This document shows, piece after piece, positions 1 through 6,492 of a DNA stretch of 12,061 nt (its first letter is position 1; every line of letters starts with the position of its first letter). This stretch comes from an uncultured Bacillota bacterium (GTDB lineage: Bacteria; Bacillota; JAAYKD01): the NCBI GenBank assembly GCA_937897315.1, contig CALCNS010000045.1, positions 1 through 12,061 of the forward strand. The letters are read 5' to 3'. Made by a program: the position numbers and the translations under genes. The notes beneath the pieces were generated by a model. It made no database searches. It saw nothing but the letters and a program-made list of their open reading frames with translations, and had not been told where the DNA came from.

Positions 1-679
1 CGCGAATGAGATTATCCTGTGAATCGACTTCCACAATCACGCCTCCGCTACTCCCGCGCAGCACAGATTCATAAGACCGTTCTAAACCAGCCCTTCCCAC
101 CAAATCACCGCTGATATATCCCTGCCCTGCGGCCCAAGTATCCAAATCATCTTGAGAAATTTCAGAAAGATAGCCCAAAACATGTGAGAGCGTTGCTCCA
201 TATGGATATACTCTGATAGGTAAATAGTCAATATACACCCCTGGCAAACTTTCTGATCGTTCCATCACTCGGGTTACCATGGTAAAGTCCACATCAATAG
301 CAATTTGAACGGCTTCCGCTCTTCTCTCACGCTGGTTCACCTTGTCTATGATGGATTCCATGGGAATATTTAATAACTGAGCTAAAACCTCAGCAGACTG
401 CTTCACTTGATTCTCACCCAAGTCGATTAAAGCGATGGTATAAGCCGTGCGAGTTGTTACGACCAATCTACCTTTCACATCGTAAATATTCCCTCTTTGT
501 GGCATTACCCTCAGAACTCTGATCCTATTTTCTATGGATTCCGATTCATAGTTTGCCCCTTGAATCAGCTGCAGATAAGATAACCGAACCAATAAGATGA
601 GACCCACAAAAATAATCGCAAAAACCATCCAGCGATCTCGATTGTGAGCTTTATTTTCATCTCTCCACAGAAAGTTCAT
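1..679 (-). CDS. mrdA: Penicillin-binding protein 2 (class B transpeptidase), N-terminal part, cut by window edge
   Basis: Only the first 226 residues are inside the window; the frame is open to base 1. Read on the minus strand it begins MNFLWRDENK, has a short cytoplasmic end, one membrane helix at about residues 17-36, then the classic PBP dimerisation-domain entry motif around residues 59-70 (P-Q-R-G-N-I-Y-D-x-x-G). The later region (YPYGATLSHVLGY, then GRAGLERSYE) matches the class B PBP pedestal that precedes the transpeptidase domain. The catalytic SxxK, SxN and KTG motifs would lie beyond the edge and cannot be checked. Family knowledge: PBP2 cross-links peptidoglycan during cell elongation, working with MreC, MreD and RodA. 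It is the last visible gene of the wall operon, 11 nt after mreD. The ATG at 679 is preceded almost directly by GGTGATCC. A sporulation or division PBP (SpoVD/FtsI type) is less likely given the mreCD neighbours. Confidence 0.9.
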   Translation of the reverse strand, partial: MNFLWRDENKAHNRDRWMVFAIIFVGLILLVRLSYLQLIQGANYESESIENRIRVLRVMPQRGNIYDVKGRLVVTTRTAYTIALIDLGENQVKQSAEVLAQLLNIPMESIIDKVNQRERRAEAVQIAIDVDFTMVTRVMERSESLPGVYIDYLPIRVYPYGATLSHVLGYLSEISQDDLDTWAAGQGYISGDLVGRAGLERSYESVLRGSSGGVIVEVDSQDNLIR

Positions 680-692
680 GGGATCACCACTC
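680..692 (-). promoter_or_regulatory. Ribosome binding site of mrdA, extended type
   Basis: Between the mreD stop and the mrdA ATG the minus strand reads GAGTGGTGATCCC. It lacks a clean GGAGG, but GGTGATCC is exactly complementary to the 3' end of 16S rRNA (GGATCACC), one base before ATG. Aligned to the full AGGAGGTGATCC consensus, the core falls at a normal distance from the start, so this supports the ATG at 679. Its functional strength is inferred. Confidence 0.5.
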
Positions 693-1200
693 AATCTTTT
701 ATAATACCGATCTTCTTCTCAAATTGTAGAAACCTTCTAAACAAATAGTACATGCCAATAAACACTGCACCACTAACGAGAAAAGAGGCTCCAATTATCT
801 GCCAGTATTTTCCTGATGGGAAAAAAGGTCCAGGATAGAACATACGATAGCCCAAGAATAGCATTATTTCATGGGCAAAGTATCCTCCCGTAAAAGCCAA
901 TGCGGGAACCCCGGCTTGATTCTCTAAATACATACCGTGCAGTCTTCCGGCCAGAAAACCCATCAATGCTTTCAAAAGAATCTGAAATCCAAAAGGTTGA
1001 CCAAAAAAGCAATCGGCTACGAGCCCAACGACCATTCCGAACAGGCAGCCTTCTTTCGATCCTTGGAGTAACCCGTAGGCTAAAACAATAATCATCATCA
1101 AATCGACCTTAATCGTTTGTAGCATGACTTGGGGAAGGATGGTCATTTGTAGAATCAAAGCCACAACAAGAATGGCAAGCCACATTATCCTGTGTTTCAT
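691..1200 (-). CDS. mreD: Rod shape-determining protein MreD
   Basis: A 169-residue, very hydrophobic protein of the usual MreD length with several predicted membrane segments (about residues 5-27, 33-47, 50-65, 72-90, 98-118 and 133-155). The motif G-L-V-A-D-C-F-F-G-x-x-x-G at residues 59-71 is the typical MreD signature in the membrane core. Known role: integral membrane partner of MreC in the elongation complex that guides PBP2/RodA-driven lateral wall synthesis. The ATG overlaps the mreC stop by four bases (ATGA), pointing to translational coupling, and the stop is 11 nt before mrdA. The product begins MKHRIMWLAI and has a basic C-terminal tail. The identification rests on motif, topology and context together, since MreD sequences diverge strongly. 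Confidence 0.9.
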   Translation of the reverse strand: MKHRIMWLAILVVALILQMTILPQVMLQTIKVDLMMIIVLAYGLLQGSKEGCLFGMVVGLVADCFFGQPFGFQILLKALMGFLAGRLHGMYLENQAGVPALAFTGGYFAHEIMLFLGYRMFYPGPFFPSGKYWQIIGASFLVSGAVFIGMYYLFRRFLQFEKKIGIIKD

Positions 1201-2075
1201 GGTGTTACCCCGTTCGGGTTTGCGATAGCATTCGGTTGGGATATCTTAACGCTGGATAATATCATCACTTCGAACAGTGATGTAAATTCCTCTGAAGGTT
1301 CAATATAAGCCGTTTGATGCATTCCAGTACCCTTTGGATCGATTTTCCCAATTATCCCGATTGTTAAACCTGCCGGATATAAATCGCTCAATCCAGATGT
1401 AACAACTTTATCTCCGACTTGTATTTCAGCGGTTCCCGGTAACAGAGTGAGTTTCAATGATGAGGTATTCGCGCCTTGACCACTGGCGATGCCGAGATAT
1501 CCTCCCGGTAACACTCGGGCTCCAACGGAAGTCAGCTCATCTGTCAAAAGCATTAACTCGGCAGTATTTGTGGTCACATTGACGATTTTTCCAAGTACCC
1601 CTTGTTTCGAAACGGCTATCATTCCTACTTGTATACCCGAAGTACTCCCTAAATTAAGAATATAACGACTAGACCAATTGGTGTTTGGCCATCCGATTAT
1701 TTTCGCAATGGTGATTTCGTATTGCAGATTTTCTTCTTGGTACTGAATCATATCACGGAGTCTTCTATTCTCCGATTCCAAAGTCTCTAATCGAGAATAC
1801 GCTTGTAATAAAAGGGTGTTATGTTCCCTTAATGCAGCGTTCTCCTCTTTCAAGGTGCGAAAGTTCTGAACCGTGTCAAACATATCTTTCCACCATGAGA
1901 ACACATCGGCCGACCAATCCTGCAAAGGAGCCATGATCTCACGAGTAATGGTCTGTATGGTGCTACTGATTGTGCTCGTTCTCACATCAAGTGCAATTAC
2001 CAAGACAATACAAAGAACGCCCACCAACAAAAGCTGAGTGAAGCGATCTTTTTTTTGATTGAAATTCGGAGGCAT
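1197..2075 (-). CDS. mreC: Rod shape-determining protein MreC
   Basis: A 292-residue bitopic protein with a short cytoplasmic N-terminus (MPPNFNQKKDR), one membrane helix at about residues 14-29, a coiled coil at about 64-115 (LKEENAALREHN, then LETLESENRRLRD), and then the two-barrel extracytoplasmic beta domain (GWPNTNWSSRYILNLGSTSG, later GDKVVTSGLSDLYPAGLTIG). Known role: periplasmic-face scaffold that binds PBP2 and links it to MreD and the MreB filament. Start choice: the frame is open to a GTG at 2087 (GTG GTG ACA ACA ATG), but no Shine-Dalgarno precedes that GTG. The ATG at 2075 has GGTGA five bases upstream and gives the MPxxF-type start common in Firmicutes, so 2075 is preferred and 2087 remains possible. 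It follows radC directly, where mreB would normally stand. Confidence 0.9.
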   Translation of the reverse strand: MPPNFNQKKDRFTQLLLVGVLCIVLVIALDVRTSTISSTIQTITREIMAPLQDWSADVFSWWKDMFDTVQNFRTLKEENAALREHNTLLLQAYSRLETLESENRRLRDMIQYQEENLQYEITIAKIIGWPNTNWSSRYILNLGSTSGIQVGMIAVSKQGVLGKIVNVTTNTAELMLLTDELTSVGARVLPGGYLGIASGQGANTSSLKLTLLPGTAEIQVGDKVVTSGLSDLYPAGLTIGIIGKIDPKGTGMHQTAYIEPSEEFTSLFEVMILSSVKISQPNAIANPNGVTP

Positions 2076-2095
2076 TGTTGTCACCACAATTCGAT

Positions 2096-2764
2096 TTACT
2101 TTCGTTCAAACATTCCGGTTGACCTCAGGCTATGCCAGCGCCCGTGGCCTATGACTAAATGGTCCAAAAGTGGTATACCCATCACTCTTCCAGATTCGAT
2201 TAGGTTCTGAGTGACTTTTAAATCTTCATTGCTCGGTGTTGGATCACCACTTGGATGATTATGCGCTACTAAGATTCCAGCAGATGCATATTGAATGGCA
2301 ACCTGATAGACTTCCCGAGGATGAACCACCGTGGAGTTCAGGGTACCAACAAAAACCGTACTTAGTTTGAGAAGTTGATTCTTACTGTTCAAGCAAAGCA
2401 CAAGAAATTTTTCCTGTTTTTCATGCCGTAGAAGAGGCATAAGAAAAGAAGCTGCATCCTCCGAGTTTTGTAACGTTTCCAGAGCTTTTGGTTTAGCCAT
2501 TCGTTTGGTAATCTCTAGAACTGCAGCCATTTCCGAGGCTTTTGCGATACCTAATCCTTTTATACTGCGTAACTGCTGATAACTACATTGGAGTAATCCT
2601 TGTAACCCGCTATATTCATTCAGTATACTCTCTGCTAACTGGAGTACATCTACGCCTCGGTATCCCGTGCGAAGAAGAATGGCCAGCAACTCATGGTCTT
2701 GTAACCGTTCGGCCCCTTCAGACTCCAAGCGTTCGCGTGGTAATTGTTTCTCTTTTGATTTCAT
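2096..2764 (-). CDS. radC: RadC family JAB/MPN-domain protein
   Basis: A 222-residue protein of standard RadC length. The N-terminal half carries a helix-hairpin-helix-like segment (IKGLGIAKASEMAA, residues 68-81). The C-terminal half is a JAMM metalloprotease-fold domain with E151 in HPREVY, H168 and H170 in HNHPSGDPTPS, and D181, so the full zinc-ligand and catalytic set is present. The family was named for a supposed DNA repair role that was later withdrawn; its biochemical activity is still not settled. The ATG overlaps the maf stop (ATGA), so translation is probably coupled. The stop lies 8 nt before the most upstream possible mreC start. The placement maf-radC-mre is the usual one in Bacillus and many Clostridia. 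Confidence 0.93.
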   Translation of the reverse strand: MKSKEKQLPRERLESEGAERLQDHELLAILLRTGYRGVDVLQLAESILNEYSGLQGLLQCSYQQLRSIKGLGIAKASEMAAVLEITKRMAKPKALETLQNSEDAASFLMPLLRHEKQEKFLVLCLNSKNQLLKLSTVFVGTLNSTVVHPREVYQVAIQYASAGILVAHNHPSGDPTPSNEDLKVTQNLIESGRVMGIPLLDHLVIGHGRWHSLRSTGMFERK

Positions 2765-3327
2765 TCATCCAATTCCTTCATCATTTGTATCACTCGAAAC
2801 AAAGGTAATCCAATGACATTATAGTAACACCCTTCCACACTTTGTATGAAACGTGCTGCTAAGCCCTGAATGGCATATGCACCTGCTTTTCCAAAAGATT
2901 CCCCACTGTTAAGATACCATTCGAGGTCGTCCTCGCTGATGTGACCCATGGTTACCGTCGTTGTTTCAACAGCTTCCTTCCTTCTATGAGTATCCAAATC
3001 CATTAGCACCACTGCAGTCATTACCTGATGCTTTTGTCCTGACAACAGTCGAAGCATGCTCGCAGCATCCTGCCTGTTTTGGGGTTTACCTAAACGGTGT
3101 TCCTTGAAAATGACCATGGTATCTGCCGCTAAAATTCTCCCTGTTTTATGTCGCGATGCAACATCCTGTGCTTTCGCTTCCGCTAAACGTAACACCATCT
3201 CATCCGGAGACAACTGAAAATCTAGCACTTCTTCCAATTGGCTAGGATCGGGCTCAAATTCTATTTGAACCTGCTGAAGTAGTTCTTTTCTTCTTGGTGA
3301 ATTACTGGCCAAAATAAGCTTTTTCAT
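2761..3327 (-). CDS. maf: Maf family nucleoside triphosphate pyrophosphatase
   Basis: A 188-residue protein with all Maf signatures: SNSPRRKELL at residues 8-17, an acidic E33 region, AADTMV at 67-72 with the catalytic-base candidate D69, GKP at 80-82, a later SGQKH, then GKAGAYAIQG and NVIGLPL near the C-terminus. Known role: hydrolyses non-canonical or specific NTPs (dTTP/UTP-type in the Bacillus YhdE-like group) to NMP and pyrophosphate. It is linked to house-cleaning of nucleotide pools and to septum inhibition when overproduced. It starts 8 nt after the DUF4321 gene stop, with a weak AGGCGAG ribosome site, and overlaps radC by four bases. The precise nucleotide preference cannot be read with confidence. 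Confidence 0.93.
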   Translation of the reverse strand: MKKLILASNSPRRKELLQQVQIEFEPDPSQLEEVLDFQLSPDEMVLRLAEAKAQDVASRHKTGRILAADTMVIFKEHRLGKPQNRQDAASMLRLLSGQKHQVMTAVVLMDLDTHRRKEAVETTTVTMGHISEDDLEWYLNSGESFGKAGAYAIQGLAARFIQSVEGCYYNVIGLPLFRVIQMMKELDE

Positions 3328-3335
3328 AAACTCGC

Positions 3336-3599
3336 CTACCGATCGAAGTATCGAAATGCAAGAATTCCGATAAACAATCCCAATATCGAGCCTAAGTTGA
3401 ATCGAACTAGCATTTGCAGAGTCATGGAAAGTAAGTTCGTCTCTACAATAAAAGGTACTGAATTTCCAACCTCAATACCTAACCTAGCCAAAGGCAACCA
3501 ATTACCGATAAAATCGCCTAATAATCCGCCGACAAAAGTTCCAATTGTAATGGCCAACACCATCCACCAACGTGAAATGCGTCTCCTGCTTCTAAACAT
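3336..3599 (-). CDS. DUF4321-type small membrane protein
   Basis: An 87-residue membrane protein, first gene of the wall operon. It has a basic start (MFRSRRRISRWW), a glycine-rich first membrane segment at about residues 12-35 (TIGTFVGGLLGDFIGNWLP), a short loop, and a second segment at about 60-83 (NLGSILGLFIGILAFRYF). The length, glycine pattern and position directly upstream of maf fit the DUF4321 family of Firmicutes, which has no known function. GGGG lies about eight bases before the ATG. Position suggests co-expression with cell-wall elongation genes, but a role in elongation is only inference. Confidence 0.75.
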   Translation of the reverse strand: MFRSRRRISRWWMVLAITIGTFVGGLLGDFIGNWLPLARLGIEVGNSVPFIVETNLLSMTLQMLVRFNLGSILGLFIGILAFRYFDR

Positions 3600-3653
3600 A
3601 ACTGTACCCCATTTCTCCGTGATATAAAGTCAGCTGTCATGGGCTTCCTGTTC

Positions 3654-3682
3654 ATTTTAACATCAATCATCTCTTATTACAA
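3654..3682 (-). promoter_or_regulatory. Sigma-A-like promoter of the DUF4321-maf-radC-mreCD-mrdA operon
   Basis: On the minus strand TTGTAA (3682-3677) is followed after exactly 17 bp by TAAAAT (3659-3654). It lies about 55 bp upstream of the first gene of the operon, in the divergent intergenic region. The -35 matches the consensus at four of six positions and the -10 at five of six. No second promoter is obvious in the packed genes downstream, so this probably serves the whole operon. Confidence 0.55.
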
Positions 3683-3720
3683 CAATTTTCATGATATGGT
3701 TGTGTATTTTTATTTCTCAA

Positions 3721-3749
3721 CTGATTACTATATTGGAAGGAATTATACT
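3721..3749 (+). promoter_or_regulatory. Possible promoter of the S9 peptidase gene
   Basis: CTGATT (3721-3726), a 17-bp spacer and TATACT (3744-3749) form a plausible sigma-A site with a good -10 and a weak -35. It would give a leader of about 60 nt before the ribosome site. The region is AT-rich, so chance matches are expected. Confidence 0.35.
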
Positions 3750-3800
3750 TGTTTTAAGCGAAAGTTTGATTGTATTCATCATATTCTGTCATTTTAGCGA

Positions 3801-3810
3801 AGAAGGGGGT
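3801..3810 (+). promoter_or_regulatory. Ribosome binding site that fixes the S9 peptidase start
   Basis: AGAAGGGGGT lies six bases before the ATG at 3817. The frame stays open back to an ATG at 3691, which has no ribosome site, so this purine-rich block is the main reason to start the protein at 3817. Confidence 0.75.
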
Positions 3811-3816
3811 ATAGAA

Positions 3817-5865
3817 ATGAATCAAATCGAATTGGCCGAAATTCTGAATGTAAAATACTTAACCGGATTACCCATGTGGTCTCCCGACAGTAACTGGTTA
3901 GCTTACAAATGGAATGATGGAGGAGTTACGGATCTTTGGTTGATCCATATGAATCAGAGTGAACCAAACAGACTCCCAAAGAGAATCACTTGTGCCCGTT
4001 CCGGAGTAAGTGTTATGGCTTGGCATCCAACTCAAAATACTCTTGCTTTTGTAATGGATGGAAATCTCTTCATTCTTCGTCCTGACTCGACAGAAGATAT
4101 TCTGCAACTGAGCTTTGAGGGGGGGCTGATGAGTCGCCTAACCTGGAATCCTCAAAGCAATGTCATCACCGTTACTAATGGCAAACACATCATCCTCATA
4201 GACCCATGTGGTGCTCCAAGAATCGATATGAAAGCAATTGGTGAGGTCTTTGGTGGCAGATTCAGCCAAACTGTACATGGTGACTCCTTCGACTGGAGTC
4301 CCGATGGAACGTATTTCTTATATACCTGGATAGATAGTACCAAAAAGCCGTTCCTTGCTCTATGCACATTGAAAGATCAAACCATATGGCAATCCTCCGG
4401 ACATCTTCATCAGATTAGTGGTGGTCGATGGGTTAACCACCACCAGTTCATGTATTACTTATCTTCTCCATTTGGTGCAGAGGTTCAATATGATCTGATT
4501 ACCATCCCCGAGCGGAGCAACTGGAAGGATTATCGTGATCTGAAAATAAACGCTCGTTTTACTCCTCTTGTAGAGACCATATATACTTTATGTGATGCCC
4601 AGAGAAAACTGGGATTTACCCATAGCGCTTCCGTGCAGCCCAATGGCAAGGGTATCTTGTTCCACTCGGAAGCAGATGGATTCCTTCATCATTACTATTA
4701 TGATTTAAGCACCAAAACTATGGTACAGAAAACTTTTGGGCTATGTGAAGACTATGGACAAGCTGGAGATCAAATTAGTTGGTCACCCGATGGTTCAACT
4801 TTCTTATATGCCTCCAATCGAAATCATCCGATTGAGCGTCATATTTGGCATCACGATTTAAACGGTGAAGAGAGGTGCTTAGTATCTACTCCGGTAACAA
4901 ACCTTGCACCTGTTTTTTCGCCTAATGGTTCCTCATTTGTCTATACACATTGTGATCAAAAAAAGAATGGGGACCTTTGGTTATATGAATTTGAAACCGG
5001 GCGATCCTCACAGTTAACCGATTCTATGCCGCGAGGGCTAGCAGAAAAGCTAACCGAAACCACCTTAATACAATATTCAGGAGCAGATCACTGGCCCATT
5101 GATGCCTTTATGTTCAAGCCAAAGAATTTCGACTCCAATAAAAAATACCCAGCTATTGTCTGGGTTCATGGAGGACCTTCTCGTCAAATGCGTGGTAGCT
5201 GGCATCCCTCTTCCACATATGCACATTTCTATGCGTTCAACCAATTGCTTGCCAGTCGAGGATTCGTGGTTCTTTCTCCAAACTTTCGAGGAGGAATTGG
5301 TTATGGAAGAGAATTCCGACATGGATTATGGGGGGTCAAAGGGCAGCATGACACCATAGATATCATATCAGCGGCATCTTACTTGAATTCCTTACCCTTC
5401 ATCGATGCTTCACGTGTCGCAGTGTATGGACTGAGCTATGGAGGTTACATGACTTTACACTCCCTAACACAGTATCCAGATGTCTTTGCGTGCGGAATCA
5501 ATATTGCTGGGTTATGGGATATTGCCCAGTGGGGATTTTGGATGAGAAACCAATACGGAAATTACTATGGCGATCCTTATTTCTTAGGAGATATGGAGGA
5601 GAATCCAGAATTGTGGGCAAAAGGATCCCCCTGCACGTATAAAATCAACTTAAACAAACCCCTATTAAGCTTGCAGGGAACAGCAGACCTCAATGTGGAT
5701 ATTACTCAACAGGACAAATTAGTGCGTGATTGCGTTTCTTTGGGTAGAGGAGAATCCTTCCGCGCGGTTTACTATCCCGGAGAAAGCCACACATTCCGGT
5801 GGAGAAAAACGTGGCAAGATGCCTTCCCAATTATGCTAGATTTCTTCGCTCGTCATTTACAATAG
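3817..5865 (+). CDS. S9 family serine peptidase (prolyl oligopeptidase / acylaminoacyl-peptidase type)
   Basis: A 682-residue protein. About the first 400 residues show repeated WSPD/W-P-type beta-propeller blades (WSPDSNWLAYKW, WHPTQNTLAF, WSPDGTYFLYTW, WSPDGSTFLYAS). The C-terminal third is the alpha/beta hydrolase domain: HGGP oxyanion region at 451-454, nucleophile S540 in GLSYGG, D624 in GTADLNV, and H658 in GESHTF. The triad is complete, so an active enzyme is expected. Family knowledge: these enzymes cleave short peptides, often after proline or at acylated N-termini, with the propeller gating access. No signal peptide is present from the chosen start, so it is probably cytoplasmic. 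An in-frame upstream ATG at 3691 would add 42 hydrophobic residues but lacks a ribosome site. The gene is transcribed alone, divergent from the wall operon, and ends at a shared terminator. Exact substrate is unknown. Confidence 0.9.
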   Translation: MNQIELAEILNVKYLTGLPMWSPDSNWLAYKWNDGGVTDLWLIHMNQSEPNRLPKRITCARSGVSVMAWHPTQNTLAFVMDGNLFILRPDSTEDILQLSFEGGLMSRLTWNPQSNVITVTNGKHIILIDPCGAPRIDMKAIGEVFGGRFSQTVHGDSFDWSPDGTYFLYTWIDSTKKPFLALCTLKDQTIWQSSGHLHQISGGRWVNHHQFMYYLSSPFGAEVQYDLITIPERSNWKDYRDLKINARFTPLVETIYTLCDAQRKLGFTHSASVQPNGKGILFHSEADGFLHHYYYDLSTKTMVQKTFGLCEDYGQAGDQISWSPDGSTFLYASNRNHPIERHIWHHDLNGEERCLVSTPVTNLAPVFSPNGSSFVYTHCDQKKNGDLWLYEFETGRSSQLTDSMPRGLAEKLTETTLIQYSGADHWPIDAFMFKPKNFDSNKKYPAIVWVHGGPSRQMRGSWHPSSTYAHFYAFNQLLASRGFVVLSPNFRGGIGYGREFRHGLWGVKGQHDTIDIISAASYLNSLPFIDASRVAVYGLSYGGYMTLHSLTQYPDVFACGINIAGLWDIAQWGFWMRNQYGNYYGDPYFLGDMEENPELWAKGSPCTYKINLNKPLLSLQGTADLNVDITQQDKLVRDCVSLGRGESFRAVYYPGESHTFRWRKTWQDAFPIMLDFFARHLQ

Positions 5866-5868
5866 AAC

Positions 5869-5903
5869 AAAAATTGGGTCCTCAAGAAGAGGACCCAATT
5901 TTT
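5869..5903. terminator. Bidirectional rho-independent terminator
   Basis: A perfect 15-bp inverted repeat (AAAAATTGGGTCCTC at 5869-5883, complement at 5889-5903) encloses a five-base loop AAGAA. The A/T ends of the stem supply a T-tract after the GC core on either strand. It closes the plus-strand peptidase gene and, read the other way, the minus-strand oxidoreductase gene, whose TAA stop (5904-5902) shares the last two bases of the stem. Confidence 0.87.
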
Positions 5904-6468
5904 AATGGTGATGTGGATGCCCTAGATGCAAACCTAAATGTTGCAACTCATCCACAACTTCTGTTTGATCAGCTAAATCACCCAGATCATAAGCAGAGAT
6001 GTTCTTGGTAAAAACATGTCTCCAATGAAGATACTCACAGATGCAATCCATGTGTTGGTCAATCAATTGATACTGCGGATCCTCCAAATCAGCTCCGCCA
6101 ACCGTAATCAACCCAAATCGTTTCTCGCTGTTTTCTCTAAATTGTGAATTCTTACTGTAAAACTTGTCAATCATCAGCTTTACTTGTGCCGAAACCCCCC
6201 AATAATAGACCGGGGTACCAATAATCAAGAAATCCGAATCCGCAATCACTCCCATCACTTGATTGGTATCGTCATTATGAATACAAAAACCACCATTTTT
6301 CTTACAGGAATTGCAAGCTTGGCATCCCTGGATATGCAATTTTGCTGCTTCAATGAATTGGATTTCTGCATTCGATTCGCTTTCTTTCAAACCTTGCATG
6401 AGAGCTTTCAACGCCGTTGCCGTATTTCCATTTAGACGAGGGCTTCCCTGAACTATGACATATTTCAT
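5902..6468 (-). CDS. Flavodoxin-like NAD(P)H-dependent oxidoreductase with His-rich C-terminus
   Basis: A 188-residue protein of the NADPH-dependent FMN reductase/flavodoxin superfamily. It opens with a beta strand and the phosphate-binding loop GSPRLNGNT (residues 8-16), then a cysteine cluster C49, C52, C55, C62 (GCxxCxxC then FC) followed by DD, then TPVYYWGVSAQVKLMIDKF, the FMN-isoalloxazine contact and dimer segment. This layout is common in iron-sulfur flavoprotein-like and multimeric flavodoxin proteins of anaerobes, which reduce quinones, flavins or other acceptors; the cysteines may bind a cluster or be redox-active, which is not proven here. The last 12 residues hold six histidines (177, 181, 184, 186-188), an unusual tail that could bind metal. 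A strong AAGGAGGAT site precedes the ATG. It is the last gene of the ychF operon, 24 nt after the SPFH gene. Confidence 0.87.
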   Translation of the reverse strand: MKYVIVQGSPRLNGNTATALKALMQGLKESESNAEIQFIEAAKLHIQGCQACNSCKKNGGFCIHNDDTNQVMGVIADSDFLIIGTPVYYWGVSAQVKLMIDKFYSKNSQFRENSEKRFGLITVGGADLEDPQYQLIDQHMDCICEYLHWRHVFTKNISAYDLGDLADQTEVVDELQHLGLHLGHPHHH

Positions 6469-6492
6469 TAATGATATCCTCCTTTTGTCAGA

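Noticed and set aside
3397..3627. A 76-codon plus-strand open frame opposite the DUF4321 gene
   Set aside because: Antisense shadow of a well-placed operon gene; no ribosome site and low-complexity composition.
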